Positions 46,768-58,476 of a stretch of 64,000 nucleotides of DNA are shown here, one piece after another. The stretch spans positions 1 to 64,000 of the forward strand of contig JAKOGI010002715.1 in assembly GCA_029747015.1 (NCBI GenBank), written 5' to 3'. The stretch comes from Carnegiea gigantea (lineage: Eukaryota; Streptophyta; Magnoliopsida; Caryophyllales; Cactaceae). Within the stretch, counting starts at the first letter, position 1. Each line of letters opens with the position of its first letter. Below the pieces are notes generated by a model. The model made no database searches. It saw only the letters and a program-made list of their open reading frames with translations, and was not told the origin of the DNA. Position numbers and translations under genes: made by a program.

Positions 46768-49633
46768 TGTTAAATTGTGCTAGCTCAGCTTCTTTAGTTT
46801 TGGGGGGATTCATGTTATGGGATTGGGATACCTAGCTAGCTTTAGTTTAACTGAGTTTTCTTCATATGACACTATCTTTTGTATTCGTATGCTTGCCATT
46901 GGCTTTATATTTGATCGTATATACCCTAAAATTTGGAGATCAGAGTTAACTAATACTCATTTTTCTTAAAGAATTTTATTTTTCTTATTTGGTAAGGTTT
47001 TGTAGAAGGGCATAAGGGAAAGGAGAATTCCCCCCAAAAAATTACTGGAGTACAACATATTACTTTAATTTGTATAGTAAACTGTAATGAATAGAGATAG
47101 ATTGAAATATAATGGCCCCACTATAACACATATTGAGTTAATCCAACGTAACTTGAGATCTTTTAATCGATGTAATTCATGTTTCTTGAACACAAACTTT
47201 TTTTATTGGAAGTAACTTAGTAGGATAATTGAAAGCCCTAAATTTCTTGAAGCCAATTGTGAGGACGATCTTCCATATGTCAATCGCAAGCAGTATGAAA
47301 CTTTGTAAATTTTTAATTGCTTTGTTACCCTATGGTTGGACTTTACTCTGATGTTTGCTTGGATGGCTAGATTATTATGTTAAGTGGCTGAAATATGACT
47401 ATTTAAAATTTATTGATTAATTTGAACTGTGAAATATGCATACAAAATATGATCTAACCTAAAATTAAATCCTCATTGTAGCTCTAAGTAAACGGCATTT
47501 GTGTTGCGTTTCCAGCTAAATGACATTGTCTCAAAGTTATAAAGGGCATGGCTCATCGATATTTTAATGACTTTACTTGATTATTAGTCATTCAGTCTTA
47601 AATAACTCAAGAATTCAAGGAAAAAATGAAGGTCATGTTTGGCAATCAGCTGCTAGCTGTTAGCTGTAAGATGTTTTTATTAACTGTTTGTTATTACCTG
47701 TTTAAATTGACTGTTTATATTAACTATTTGAATCAGTTGTCTCTAGAAAAAATGTTTGGTAAAATAAATTATTTCGGAAAAGGTTATTTGTTACAAATTT
47801 CAGTTATACCCTTTCTCTACATTACTTTGTAATTTAACATAATTTTTTATTTATTGGCCATTTTATTTTCTTTTCAAAAATAATTAAATTTATATCATAT
47901 GTAAAAATTAATTTAATGCTTGAAACCTTATTTTCATATTAATTCTACATATTTTGTATTCATTACTTATCTTCTTTCTTTTCAATTTATATGTATTCAT
48001 GTGATACCTAAGTCTTATAGCCTTATTTTATTATTCTTTTAAGGATTTGTTTTTTGGTTGTGAATTGAAATTGATATGATTTTTTTTATCTAATTTAATC
48101 TTTTAAAGATCTTTTTCTTGTCTTTTATAAATTAAAATTTTTTTGAATTTCAAATTATTTGGTCTTCATAAAATTATATTCAAATAAATGTAATATCAGA
48201 TGTCACTACTAACTTAAAATTAATCCAAACATCTACTCATCTTAGCTACTCATGGTATGCATTGTAATTTTAAATGACTAGAATTAGGATTTTTAATTTC
48301 ACTAATGGCATGTCTTGTAATTTTTATAAAACATTGGGTATTTTTGTCATTTACACAAATAGCCATTTACAAAAAGTTACTCATCTTAACTTTTTAAAAA
48401 TTAATTTTTTGGACTACAACAACCATTACAAAAAGTTATTTACCAAATATCAAATTAGTATTTTTTGATCAGGTCAAAACAGCTAAAAGCCTCTAAAAAA
48501 TTATTTTATATCAAAAAGTCAATGAAAAAACCAACAACCAACCACCCCCGAAGTGAAAAATGGACCCAATCCTTAACGAATGTTCTAATTTGTGAAGCAT
48601 ATCCTTTTCTTTTTCTTTTTTTTTTTGGATAAATTACCATAGACTTTTTATGTGGGTCTCTTAGAATCTATTTTTATACCGGCATAAGTGTATGTAAAAG
48701 TAAAATTATTTATGACTGAATCTTCTCAAATTCTGTGAAAATAGAATCCATGTTGGGAGGAGGAGGATCAGTTGTTGTTGTACAGATGACCATGGAGTGG
48801 TACACACTTTAGTGGGAGAAAGATCATACTATCTATAATGGATGGGCAATTTTCACGCATTGGAAAACGAAGCTGAAACTTTGAATTTTGGTTTTGGCTA
48901 ATGGCAAAGGCTTCTTCTGAAATGACCACCTTATTTTGCATAGACTTATGCATGGTGTTTTGGTTTGCTTGCTGCTGTATATATCCACTTTAAGCCAAGC
49001 AATTGGACTGACTTTTGGAGTAAATTTTTTGGATGCCCCAAAACACAACGCTTTTACTTTTTAAATGGAAATTAAAAAGAAGTGATCCAAACGGGCACTT
49101 AGATCTCAGACTTTGAAAAATATATAATTTTGCATGTTCCCAATAATTACTAAGAGGACGACCAACCAAATAAGAGAAGAGTAGCTAGAAAATGCATGAA
49201 TTGAAAGCAAAAGCTGCAGAATTTTGTTGTTTTGTTGTTGTTGATGATAAATTCTTGATGAAAGCAGCCAAGCAAATCCTATTTGCTATTGTCAGTCATA
49301 GAGCTGCCTACCTATAACCTAACCATAAGCAACCTCAGGCTGGCTTTAACCTCATTCATAATCGGAAATTGTGTTGAGTTCGTTGCTTCTCTGGTTTTTT
49401 ACAGTCATCTTTATTTTTCGTGTGACTTACTTAACTTTCCCACTTTGAGAAATGATAAGGAAGCAAGGTCTTTGGTTTCTTGTCTTTTCGTGTGACTACT
49501 ACTTTAAGTCCTCATCTACTAAAGGACAATTTCACTACAAATCCCAAAGTGGGTTTTTTACTTCCCCCCCCCCTCTCCTTTTTCTCCCTTTATGAAGTAA
49601 TGTGCGTGGATTTCAGCTTGATATTGAAAATCT
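46768..49633. other. WOX 3' region and intergenic sequence
   Basis: No second gene. 47630-48545 begins GTCATGTTTGGCAATCAGCT and has AGCTGTTAGCTG words that could mark an eroded hAT MITE, but its ends do not match well. Confidence 0.4.
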
Positions 49634-49636
49634 TAA

Positions 49637-49949
49637 GAGTACCTGCAGTGTAAGGCTCGCGAACCAAAAATTTGACTCACGGTCCAAACAATACCATGTA
49701 TTAGTGATTCTTTTCACTCGCCCTATATGGTCCATCATACGATCGTGATCCGCCCCCCACACATTTTCTCTCTTTCTCTTTTTTTTTTGGGCCAAGTAAG
49801 CCTTTAAAAGTGTAAAACCCAATTATGTGGTAGTAGTGAGGTCAAAGTTGGTGACCTATAGAATGTAGAGAAGAGAGAAAAAGTTGGCTTGTGAGATAAT
49901 GTGGAGGACGTAAGCCTCCCCTTGTGATCCAAAATCATTGCATATGCTC
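49637..49949. mobile_element. Tourist-like MITE, family 2-related
   Basis: TAA duplications (49634-49636 and 49950-49952). Ends GAGTACCTGCAGTG and GAGCATATGCAATG (right, other strand), both derivable from GAGCATCTGCAATG. 313 bp, no coding. Confidence 0.75.
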
Positions 49950-50239
49950 TAAGGGCATATATACTGTTTTTCTTTAGTTTGTACTTAAAAATCTATCATT
50001 CGGCTCGAATGTCAATTATATATTAAGGTTATTGTGATATAAGTTTAGATTTTTCTTTATCATGACCAATAATGATGTAACTAGAATTGAAACCAGACAT
50101 GGTCGGGAATAATATCTATGTGATTTGAAAATTCAAAACTAGTCATAACAAAGGAACTACACGACTAATACAACTAAAATAATTGTCCTCGGTCAATGAT
50201 GATTTCAGATTTTGAAACCAAAGCATGATTCGTTAGATA

Positions 50240-51480
50240 TATTTTAGAAAAGTCATCCTCAAAGTAAGTAATGAAAAGATATTTAAAAACTTATATGATA
50301 TGGCGTAAATTTGTCTTGATGTATTTCATCGCAGAGAATATTTTCTCAATGGTTCCAGCGGAGTTCAGTAAAAGCAAAGTTTGCCTCACAAGTAAAGGCA
50401 GGCGAGGAAAACACATGTACTTCATTGTCAAAACCAACTACTTGAGAACTCACTAGGACCCTTTAAAGTTATTCTGAATGACCAACTCATCAAAAATCAG
50501 CTACATACAATTATGATATTCTAAGTAATTTTGCCTTTATTAACACCAGAAAATGAGTCAATAGAGTTACTATTGAGCTCTTGCATTTGTATACCAATCA
50601 TAGACTATGTCGAACACATCAACACGATAGTGCTCATTTGTTAATGTTGGGGTCCTATGTTTGCCTTCATATCCCTAAATATTATAGAGCCTGTCTATCA
50701 TGTGAATTCAATAGCATGTTTTTCACAAAATGAATGCAAACTTTCAATCAAAAAATTTCATCTTCCATACCTTGTTATCTAGAACTGTCTCTTTGTTATA
50801 CATACTAAGCGATGGTACAATACTACAATGTTGACAATATCTTGATCCCTCCTATGCCAAAACTTAACTTAGTGTATTTGTAATGTCCAACATCAGTTTC
50901 ATCTTATAAAGAAAACAGACTCAAATGTTTAATCTGTATGCCATCTAAAATACTTTTGGCCTTGAATCTCTTTTATGAATGATTTCCATAATCTTTAGTT
51001 GCATCAAGCACATAGGCATACCACTAGCTAAGGCATGACCAGAATATTCACAAATACTTTAAATGAGATCCCTAATATACGAGTATCATATGTCCAGCTA
51101 GTCCTAGCTCTTGATTTAACTTGCCCAACTAGTTTGAAGTTCTCCCATATGCACTGCTTCTCCCCCCCCCCCCCCCTCCCTCCCCTCCCCGCCCTCAATT
51201 TTGGTTCTCTAAGTTAATATCTACATCTATAAGAACCCCCAACTACATTTACCGTAACACCAATGATTGCAAAGATATCATTAATTAAGTACCATCGTAA
51301 TCCTTCGCAACAACATCGGTTTACCGAAGTTGGCGAGCAAAGTAATGAATAAACAGGTGTATTGAAAAATCCTGCATAATTAAACTTCTAAGCCATGTGA
51401 TCTTGCATATTACTAGCTCCATCACATAAAATCCCAACAAATCAAAACTATATCTATAAGCTGCATGATTTGACTTAAAA
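50240..51480 (-). pseudogene. Decayed hAT transposase (DUF4371/zinc-finger MYM-like type)
   Basis: On the minus strand, broken by many stops and shifts, recognisable blocks occur in the right order: GILCDGASNMQDH near 51420, a degraded HCFAHQLQLTLVAVAK-like block near 51330, RRDQDIVNIV near 50845, and NSAGTIEKIFSAMKYIKTNLR near 50300, the C-terminal hAT dimerisation motif (family: TVERAFSAMK-x-IKT-LRN). This order matches plant DUF4371-bearing hAT transposases. The N-terminal half is absent: 38 bp beyond the block lies the Copia insertion, and the far flank does not continue it. No terminal repeats were found. Confidence 0.7.
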
Positions 51481-51517
51481 ATTGAAGATTAAATAATTAA
51501 CAAGTATATATTTCATA

Positions 51518-51892
51518 TGTGATCAATTCTTAAACATAAAAGATATAAATCAGGAATTAAATCATGTGTACCTGATAATCCTGTAAACGTGGTTAGGGAT
51601 GAGGCCATGATTCTCACGCAGATCGAGTTCCCGTTTAGGGTGTATCGTTATGATGGCTAAGGTGAGGATGAGACTCACGAGAATAGAGAGGCAGAGAGGA
51701 GGCGTAAGATTGGTATCTTGATCTCTGCCTAATACCTCTATTTATATACACCCAAGGGGAAACCCTAATTAGGTCATAAGGGTAATTACGTCCATCAAAT
51801 AATTACCAAATAAATACGTAGGGTATTTATTAGGTCAATGATCAATTAATTAGATAAATGATAACTCAGGCCACATAAAAACGTGTCCAACA
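51518..51892 (-). repeat. 3' LTR of the Copia element
   Basis: Left LTR, TG...CA. Contains CTCTATTTATATACACCC, a likely TATA region on one strand. Identical to the other LTR except for one base. Confidence 0.95.
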
Positions 51893-51903
51893 TTCTCCCA
51901 CTT
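51893..51903 (-). other. Polypurine tract of the Copia element
   Basis: AAGTGGGAGAA on the minus strand, abutting the 3' LTR; the expected primer site for plus-strand DNA synthesis. Confidence 0.85.
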
Positions 51904-52220
51904 GGCCGAGTAATCATTTATGATGAGTATTAGATAAGTCTGATCAGATTTTAATACTCATTTTAGTTCTAAACCGAAATTGTAGCAGAGAAATACAGTC
52001 ATTGAATCGATATTCAATTCAAGACCCCATTAATCATACTACAATACCAAATTTAAAACTTAAATAAGCTAAGGATCAAATTGACAATTAAACCCATAAG
52101 ATTATTTTGTACATAAATGTTGTCTATATGTCTTTAGGCATGCGTAGACACATTCAGAGACAAAACAAACAAAACAATGAGGAAATTTTATTATTAAATG
52201 CAAGCAAGTACAATATGCAA

Positions 52221-55200
52221 CTAAATAAGGTCTTTAGATAACCCCATCTTCGAAACATGTTCTTCGAAAATCTTAGGAGGGAGACCTTTAGTCATCGGAT
52301 CCGCAAGCATATTCTTAGTACTTATATGCTCAATACAAAGTTTATTTTCCTCAACTCGCTCACGTACGAACAAGTACTTTGTATCAAGATATAAAGCAGC
52401 GCCAGTCGAACTGTTACTGTTCGAGAAAGTAACGGCGGCTGAGTTATCACAATAAAGCTTCAATGGTCGAGAGATGGAATTAACTACTTTGAGTCCAGTG
52501 ATAAGGTTTCTGAGCAACATTCCATGACAGGTTGCGTTGTACAGCGCAATGTATTCTGCCATCATCGTAGAAGTTGCAGTCAACTCTTGCTTATGACTCT
52601 TCCACGAGATAGGTCCGCCAGCTAACATAAAGCTATACCCTGAAGTGGATTTCTTGTCATCTTTGCACTTAGCAAAGTCAGAATCAGAATAACCAACCAC
52701 TTCTAAATTATCACTCCTTCTGTAAGTCAGTTTATAGTCTTTTGTCCCTTGTAGATATCGAAGAACTTTCTTAGCTGCTTTCCAGTGATCAAGACCAGGA
52801 TTGGTCTGATAACGACCTAACATTCCAGCAATGTAAGCGATATCTGGACGAGTACAGACTTGTGCATACATAAGGCTTCCTACTACTGACGCATAAGGTA
52901 TCATTCTCATCTGTTCTTTTTCAACCTCTGTTTTCGGACATTGAAATAAACCGAAAACATCTCCCTTAACTACTGGAGCCACAGAAGGAGAGCAATGTTG
53001 CATGTTATAACGTGTAAGGACACGCTCAATGTAAGCCTTTTGAGATAATCCCAAAATACCATTGACTCTATCTCGGTGTATTTCGATGCCAATAACATAA
53101 GAAGCCTCCCCGAGATCTTTCATGTCAAAATTACGCGAGAGTAAGCGCTTGGACTCATGCAACATGTCTAAACTATTACTTGCCAATAGAATGTCATCTA
53201 CGTAAAGGACAAGTATAGTAAAGTTGCTCCCACTCATCTTGAGGTAGGCGCATTGATCCACTTGATTCTTTATGAAACCTTCTGACTTCAAGACTTGATG
53301 CAACTTTAGGTACCATTGACGTGATGCCTGCTTCAACCCGTATATGGATTTTTTTAGCTTACAGACTAAGTGCTCTTGACCTTCAGATTTGAATCCTTCG
53401 GGTTGTTTCATGAACACTTCTTCATCCAAATCGCCATTAAGGAAAGCGGTTTTGACATCCATCTGATGTAGCTCTAAATCAAAATGAGCTGCAAGGGCCA
53501 TAACAATTCTTAAGGAATCCTTTCGAGAGACAGGAGAAAAGGTCTCTTGATAGTCAATTCCCTCTTTCTGAGTGTAGCCCTTTGCAACCAATCTCGCTTT
53601 GTAGCGTTCAATGTTTCCATTCGGGTCCAGTTTTGTTTTGAAGACCCATTTACATCCTACGGGTTTGACACCGTTGGGTAATTCAACCAAATCCCAAACA
53701 TCATTTTTCTTCATGGAGTCAAGCTCTTCAATCATGGCTTTACTCCATTCGGAAGACTGATCACTGTTAATGGCTTCATTATAAGAGGTAGGATCAGTAA
53801 ACTTTCCAGCATCCATTTCTGCTTCAGTCAGGTAGGTAACATAATCATCAAAGTTAGTAGGCCTTTTAGACCTAGATGACCTCCTGAGCAAATTTTCAGG
53901 TTGAGCATTGGCGGCATTGTCTTGATGGTTATCATTTGAGGTGTCTTCATTTCCAGGTACATTAGGAGTAGGAGGTGGTGCAGTGTCCTGCGGATTGGCA
54001 TTGAGTACAAAAGGAGTAATTGGAGGTAAAGTAATCGACAAGTCTCTCCCCCCCGCGTCTTGTACTTCTAGCAATTCATCATAAGGGTTTTCACTGCTCC
54101 CACTGACCTTAAAATCTTCAAGGAAATGAGCATCTTTGGTTTCTACAATGCGAGTGACATGGGAAGGACAATAAAATCTGTAACCTTTTGAGTGAGAAGG
54201 ATAACCAATGAAGTAGCAAGTTACAGTTTTCATGTCGAGTTTCTTCAAGAAGGGATTATAAAGTTTAGCTTCGGCAAGACAACCCCATACTTTCATATAT
54301 CTTAGACTCGGTTTCCTTCCTGTCCAGAGTTCATAAGGAGTTTTAGGGACAGCTTTAGAAGGAACCCTATTGAGTATATGAACAGCTGTTTTTAAGGCCT
54401 CGGTCCAGAGAAATAGAGGTAAACCTGAGTTGGCTAACATACTGCGTACCATGTCCATTAGGGTCTTATTTCTTCTCTCAGCAACACCGTTCTGTTGAGG
54501 AGTACCAGGCATGGTATATTGGTTTACAATCCCCTGGGCCTTGCAAAACTCATAAAATGGACCAGGAGCTTGACCCACATCAGTATGTCTACCATAATAT
54601 TCACCTCCTCTATCTGATCTTACAACTTTTATCTGACGATCAAGTTGTTTTTCAACTTCAGTTTTATAATCTTTAAAAGTTGTAAGTGATTCAGATTTTT
54701 CCTTAATGAGATACAAGTACATATAACGAGAATAATCATCAATATAAGTGATAAATGAGTTATGTCCAGTTATTCCAGTGATAGAGTAAGGACCACTAAT
54801 GTCAGTGTGAATGAGCTCTAATAAATTAGAACTCCTTGTGGCACCTTTCTTATTCACTGATGTCATTTTACCTTTAAGGCATTTGACACATGTTCCAAAA
54901 TCATTGAAATCGAGAGATGGTAACACTTCATTCTTCACGAGTCTAGATAGATGTTCTCGTGAAATGTGGCCTAAGCGTTGATGCCACAACATGGATGAAG
55001 TTTCTAAGTCTCGTTTTCGTTTTCTCTTTGTTAGTGTCTGATTGATATTATATGACAACAAAGATTTGGAAAAATCATCATCTAGTTCTAATTTATAGAG
55101 ACCACCATCCAGAAAACCATGACCAAACACTTGAGAATTGAAACTAATAGTAAGTCTGCCATGACCATGAGAAACATCAAAACCGTCTATGTCTAACTTT

Positions 55201-56267
55201 GGTCCTGATACTAAATTCCGAGTAATCTCAGGAATATATAAGGTATCATAAAGTTTAATACATAAACCAGTTTTCATTATTAATTCTAAGGTTCCCATGG
55301 CTTCGACAGCTAATTCTGTTCCATTCCCCAGCTTAAGTGTTCTTCGGTTTCTTTCCAGCTTCTGGATTGTAAGGAATCCCTGAAGTGAGTTGGTTACATG
55401 AACCATAGAACCAGAGTCAAACCACCATGTATTAGTTGGAACATTTAAATTAAAGGACTCAAGTATCATGTAAAGATGATTACCTTTCTTCGTCAGCCAC
55501 TCTTTAAAGTCTTGGCAGTCTTTCTGTCTATGTCCTTCCTTGCGGCAGAACTTGCAGTAAGACTTCCCTTTGGAGTTCTTAGAGCTGGAAGAAGCACTTG
55601 CATCACGTTTCTGGACTTTAGAAACTTCCTTCTTATCGACATTTCTCTTCCTCTTCTTTGGATTAGTGGTCATGAGGTAAGCCACATCAGGTTTGTCCAG
55701 CTTCAGACGCTCTTCTTCTTGTACGCACATAGCAATCAACTCATTCATCGACCACTTGACCTTCTGGGTGTTGTAGTTGACCTTGAAAGCTTCAAAAGAT
55801 GCAGGAAGAGAAGTCATTATGAAGTGCACCAGAAAACCTTCACTGATCTCCATGTCTAATCCCTTGAGCTTGCGGGCCATGTCGTTCATCATCATGATGT
55901 GCTCACGAATGCCGCTATTCCCGTCATATTTTGTAGTCACCATCTTCAAAATAAGAGTACTAGCATGTGCCTTAGAAGTTGCTTTGAATTGTTCCTCCAC
56001 GGAAGCCAGATATGTTTTAGCATTAGATGAATCTGGAATAGCTCCCCTGATGATTATGCTGATGGAATTTTTAATAAGCATAAGAGCCATTCTGTCGCAC
56101 CTCTCCCATCTCTCATGTACTGTTTTATCTTCAGCAGTACTTTTATCAGTGAGGGCAGGAGGGGCAGGCTCTCTCAGTGCATAATCAAAATCCAACATGC
56201 CAAGAGTTAGCATCAGTGAATCTTTCCATGAAGAAAAATTAGCACCGTTCAAGGTCTCAATTCCCAT
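52221..56267 (-). CDS. Copia gag-pol polyprotein
   Basis: One frame, open from 56468; I prefer the ATG at 56267 ([16 protein letters not shown], 1,348 residues) because the upstream 67 residues are hydrophobic and unlike Gag. Positions below count from 56468. Gag core ~68-260; basic linker; CCHC knuckle C305, C308, H313, C318; protease DSG at 351-353; integrase HHCC zinc site H496, H501, C527, C530; integrase core D556, D619, E664; reverse transcriptase [10 protein letters not shown] (D1004) and YVDD 1089-1092; RNase H D1262, E1305, D1341. No stop or frameshift. The PR-INT-RT-RH order defines Copia. The polyprotein would be cleaved by its own protease in cytoplasmic particles. Confidence 0.95.
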   Translation of the reverse strand: MGIETLNGANFSSWKDSLMLTLGMLDFDYALREPAPPALTDKSTAEDKTVHERWERCDRMALMLIKNSISIIIRGAIPDSSNAKTYLASVEEQFKATSKAHASTLILKMVTTKYDGNSGIREHIMMMNDMARKLKGLDMEISEGFLVHFIMTSLPASFEAFKVNYNTQKVKWSMNELIAMCVQEEERLKLDKPDVAYLMTTNPKKRKRNVDKKEVSKVQKRDASASSSSKNSKGKSYCKFCRKEGHRQKDCQDFKEWLTKKGNHLYMILESFNLNVPTNTWWFDSGSMVHVTNSLQGFLTIQKLERNRRTLKLGNGTELAVEAMGTLELIMKTGLCIKLYDTLYIPEITRNLVSGPKLDIDGFDVSHGHGRLTISFNSQVFGHGFLDGGLYKLELDDDFSKSLLSYNINQTLTKRKRKRDLETSSMLWHQRLGHISREHLSRLVKNEVLPSLDFNDFGTCVKCLKGKMTSVNKKGATRSSNLLELIHTDISGPYSITGITGHNSFITYIDDYSRYMYLYLIKEKSESLTTFKDYKTEVEKQLDRQIKVVRSDRGGEYYGRHTDVGQAPGPFYEFCKAQGIVNQYTMPGTPQQNGVAERRNKTLMDMVRSMLANSGLPLFLWTEALKTAVHILNRVPSKAVPKTPYELWTGRKPSLRYMKVWGCLAEAKLYNPFLKKLDMKTVTCYFIGYPSHSKGYRFYCPSHVTRIVETKDAHFLEDFKVSGSSENPYDELLEVQDAGGRDLSITLPPITPFVLNANPQDTAPPPTPNVPGNEDTSNDNHQDNAANAQPENLLRRSSRSKRPTNFDDYVTYLTEAEMDAGKFTDPTSYNEAINSDQSSEWSKAMIEELDSMKKNDVWDLVELPNGVKPVGCKWVFKTKLDPNGNIERYKARLVAKGYTQKEGIDYQETFSPVSRKDSLRIVMALAAHFDLELHQMDVKTAFLNGDLDEEVFMKQPEGFKSEGQEHLVCKLKKSIYGLKQASRQWYLKLHQVLKSEGFIKNQVDQCAYLKMSGSNFTILVLYVDDILLASNSLDMLHESKRLLSRNFDMKDLGEASYVIGIEIHRDRVNGILGLSQKAYIERVLTRYNMQHCSPSVAPVVKGDVFGLFQCPKTEVEKEQMRMIPYASVVGSLMYAQVCTRPDIAYIAGMLGRYQTNPGLDHWKAAKKVLRYLQGTKDYKLTYRRSDNLEVVGYSDSDFAKCKDDKKSTSGYSFMLAGGPISWKSHKQELTATSTMMAEYIALYNATCHGMLLRNLITGLKVVNSISRPLKLYCDNSAAVTFSNSNSSTGAALYLDTKYLFVRERVEENKLCIEHISTKNMLADPMTKGLPPKIFEEHVSKMGLSKDLI

Positions 56268-56468
56268 ATTTGGGGCTGATAATGGATTCAGATGAGAGAA
56301 ATAAGACACAAAATTAAAGAAGAAGTTAAGAGGTAATGAACTAAGGCTGGCGAAGTTAAGGACCATTATATAGTAATGAAGCTGTGATAATAGTCTATTA
56401 TAACACCAAAATAATAGACTAAATTTAATTCTACTCAAACAAATGGCTTTCACTTTGGTTATGACCAC

Positions 56469-57317
56469 TTATTTAAGTATTATGAATAATAAAATAATGA
56501 TGTGCAATTTGAATGTAACACATCACCTTTGGGCAGAAGTGAAACATTTAAATTTTAATGCACATATATATTTAGTTCGCAGTACACAATTATAACACAT
56601 CATCTTTGGACAGAAGTGAAATATTATGTATTTAAGGCGAGTGTCATGCAAATATCTATTTAAGGATATGCACTAAATGACAATGCTTAATAAGGCTTGA
56701 AATAAATTTCACAAATGTTACACATCACCTTTGGGCAGAAGTGTACTCTAAGGTATTGTTCAAGTCAAGCAAAATAAATCAATTTAACTAATCATAAAAT
56801 GAATTTTATTTAAGATTAGTCAAATGACTTATAAATTTAATGTTAATAATTAATTAACCGCAAAAGTTAAAGCGATTCGGGCGGGGCTACAAAAAAATTT
56901 GGGGACCCATTGAAATTGATTTAATTAAAAGGCGTATAAGGCAAGAGATTTTCAAGTAAAAAGATTTAACCTTTTCAATGGTATTTTAGCATATCCCTTA
57001 CTTAGTTTTGCTATTCTAGGTAAAATAAATTCATAAATAAGGAAATAGAATATATTATGCAAAAGTGAGATATGCCATACAATTTAAGGAAACACAATTA
57101 TATTCCAAAACAAATACCAGAATTAGAAGATTTCATCAAAATAAGGATGAACACTTCAAATAATTCATCACAAATTATACTTGCTGATATTCGAAGCATA
57201 AGAAAGTAATTTTATGGATTAATTCCGAAAAACTTAGATCTTAATTTTAAGGAAAAGTAATGCTGATGTCCGAAAATAAAAAGAATTGATTCATCAACAT
57301 AAGGCTCTGATACCACA
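56469..57317 (-). promoter_or_regulatory. Copia 5' untranslated leader with primer-binding site and triple repeat
   Basis: The primer-binding site TGGTATCAGAGC (57304-57315, minus) is two bases from the 5' LTR and complementary to the 3' end of initiator tRNA-Met. A word of about 26 bp, ACATCACCTTTGGGCAGAAG on the plus strand, occurs three times (about 56517-56545, 56594-56621, 56719-56743). The function of the repeats is unknown. Confidence 0.8.
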
Positions 57318-57693
57318 TGTTGATCAATTCTTAAACATAAAAGATATAAATCAGGAATTAAATCATGTGTACCTGATAATCCTGTAAACGTGGTTAGGGA
57401 TGAGGCCATGATTCTCACGCAGATCGAGTTCCCGTTTAGGGTGTATCGTTATGATGGCTAAGGTGAGGATGAGACTCACGAGAATAGAGAGGCAGAGAGG
57501 AGGCGTAAGATTGGTATCTTGATCTCTGCCTAATACCTCTATTTATATACACCCAAGGGGAAACCCTAATTAGGTCATAAGGGTAATTACGTCCATCAAA
57601 TAATTACCAAATAAATACGTAGGGTATTTATTAGGTCAATGATCAATTAATTAGATAAATGATAACTCAGGCCACATAAAAACGTGTCCAACA
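57318..57693 (-). repeat. 5' LTR of the Copia element
   Basis: Right LTR, TGTTG...CAACA with perfect short inverted ends; carries the promoter for the minus-strand transcript. Confidence 0.95.
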
Positions 57694-57694
57694 T

Positions 57695-57883
57695 CATAAG
57701 TTCCAATTCACAAAGAAACTGAGTGAGACATACAATGCCCGGGACTTTCGCAAATCTGCAAAGGAAAAGGCGATGCGTGGAACCCTCGAACTATTGAAGT
57801 TGAAGAACAACTCTGAACTTGTCGGCCTGGGCACTTGGCAGTCCACTTCGGGTGACTATGTGCCAGCACTGAAGGCGAGATAG
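57695..57883 (+). pseudogene. Unrecognised coding-like fragment beside the Copia element
   Basis: From the target duplication rightward an open frame of 62 codons runs to a TAG at 57881. It contains FTKKLSETYNARDFRKSAK and ELVGLGTWQSTSGDYVPALK. The codon pattern and GC content are gene-like, in contrast to the AT-rich neighbourhood. It has no start of its own. It could be the last exon of a gene cut by the Copia insertion, but the sequence at 51480-51517 on the far side does not continue it. I do not recognise the family. Confidence 0.4.
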
Positions 57884-57937
57884 AGCAGCGCCGCGTCGAA
57901 GGGCCGTATGCATTGGAGTACATGGAAACTAATGACT

Positions 57938-58350
57938 TGTTTGGTTCTATGTAATGCAATCAAAACGGTAATGTTGATTCCATTACCATATTTGGTTATC
58001 ATTAAAGGATATAATTAAGATTGCACTGTAATCATATTTATCTCAATTTATGCAAATATAATTTTTTTGCTTTTCCTAAACTATTATGATTACATATCTT
58101 CAAATCAAAGTCTACCCAACCATAAGTTATTATATTTGGGTGGTGATTGCACTAATAAAAGCGAATTGAATTGCAAGTACTTTACGCCATGTGTAAAATG
58201 AAGTATTATTTGTAAATTCACCCCATTACAATTACAAAAATTTTGTAAATAAATATTGTAATGTAATTATTATCCCATTCCATTATACTAACACTTGCAT
58301 TACATAATTGATTCCATTGCGTAGTAATTACATTACTTTTAACCAAATTC
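57938..58350. mobile_element. Probable MITE with TTGGTT...GTAATG ends
   Basis: Left TTGGTTCTATGTAATGCAAT and right (other strand) TTGGTTAAAAGTAATGTAAT are imperfect inverted repeats about 400 bp apart, with several GTAATG/CATTAC words inside. The target duplication is not clear. Confidence 0.55.
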
Positions 58351-58476
58351 TATATAAGAGTGAGTTTTTGTTTATGAAAGTGTGAAACTCCAGCATTTGA
58401 GCGAGGAAAAATGATAAATCTCTTGTTATAAGACATAAAATAATAAATGTCTTGCATCAAGACACCTAATAAATAT

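Larger units (their letters stand above)
51518..57693 (-). mobile_element. Intact Copia LTR retrotransposon
   Basis: Perfect 5-bp target duplication TCATA (51513-51517 and 57694-57698). Two LTRs of 375 and 376 bp, a tRNA-iMet primer-binding site, a polypurine tract and one uninterrupted gag-pol frame. Total 6,176 bp. By eye the LTRs differ only by one missing T at the start of the left LTR (TGTGATC against TGTTGATC). Near-identical LTRs and an open frame mean very recent insertion and possible competence. Confidence 0.96.

Noticed and set aside
47630..48545. Possible large MITE starting GTCATGTTTGGCAATCAGCT
   Set aside because: The two candidate ends do not form a convincing inverted repeat and no target duplication was found.
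55476..56184. Plus-strand open frames inside the Copia gag
   Set aside because: Antisense to the intact gag-pol frame and without known domains.
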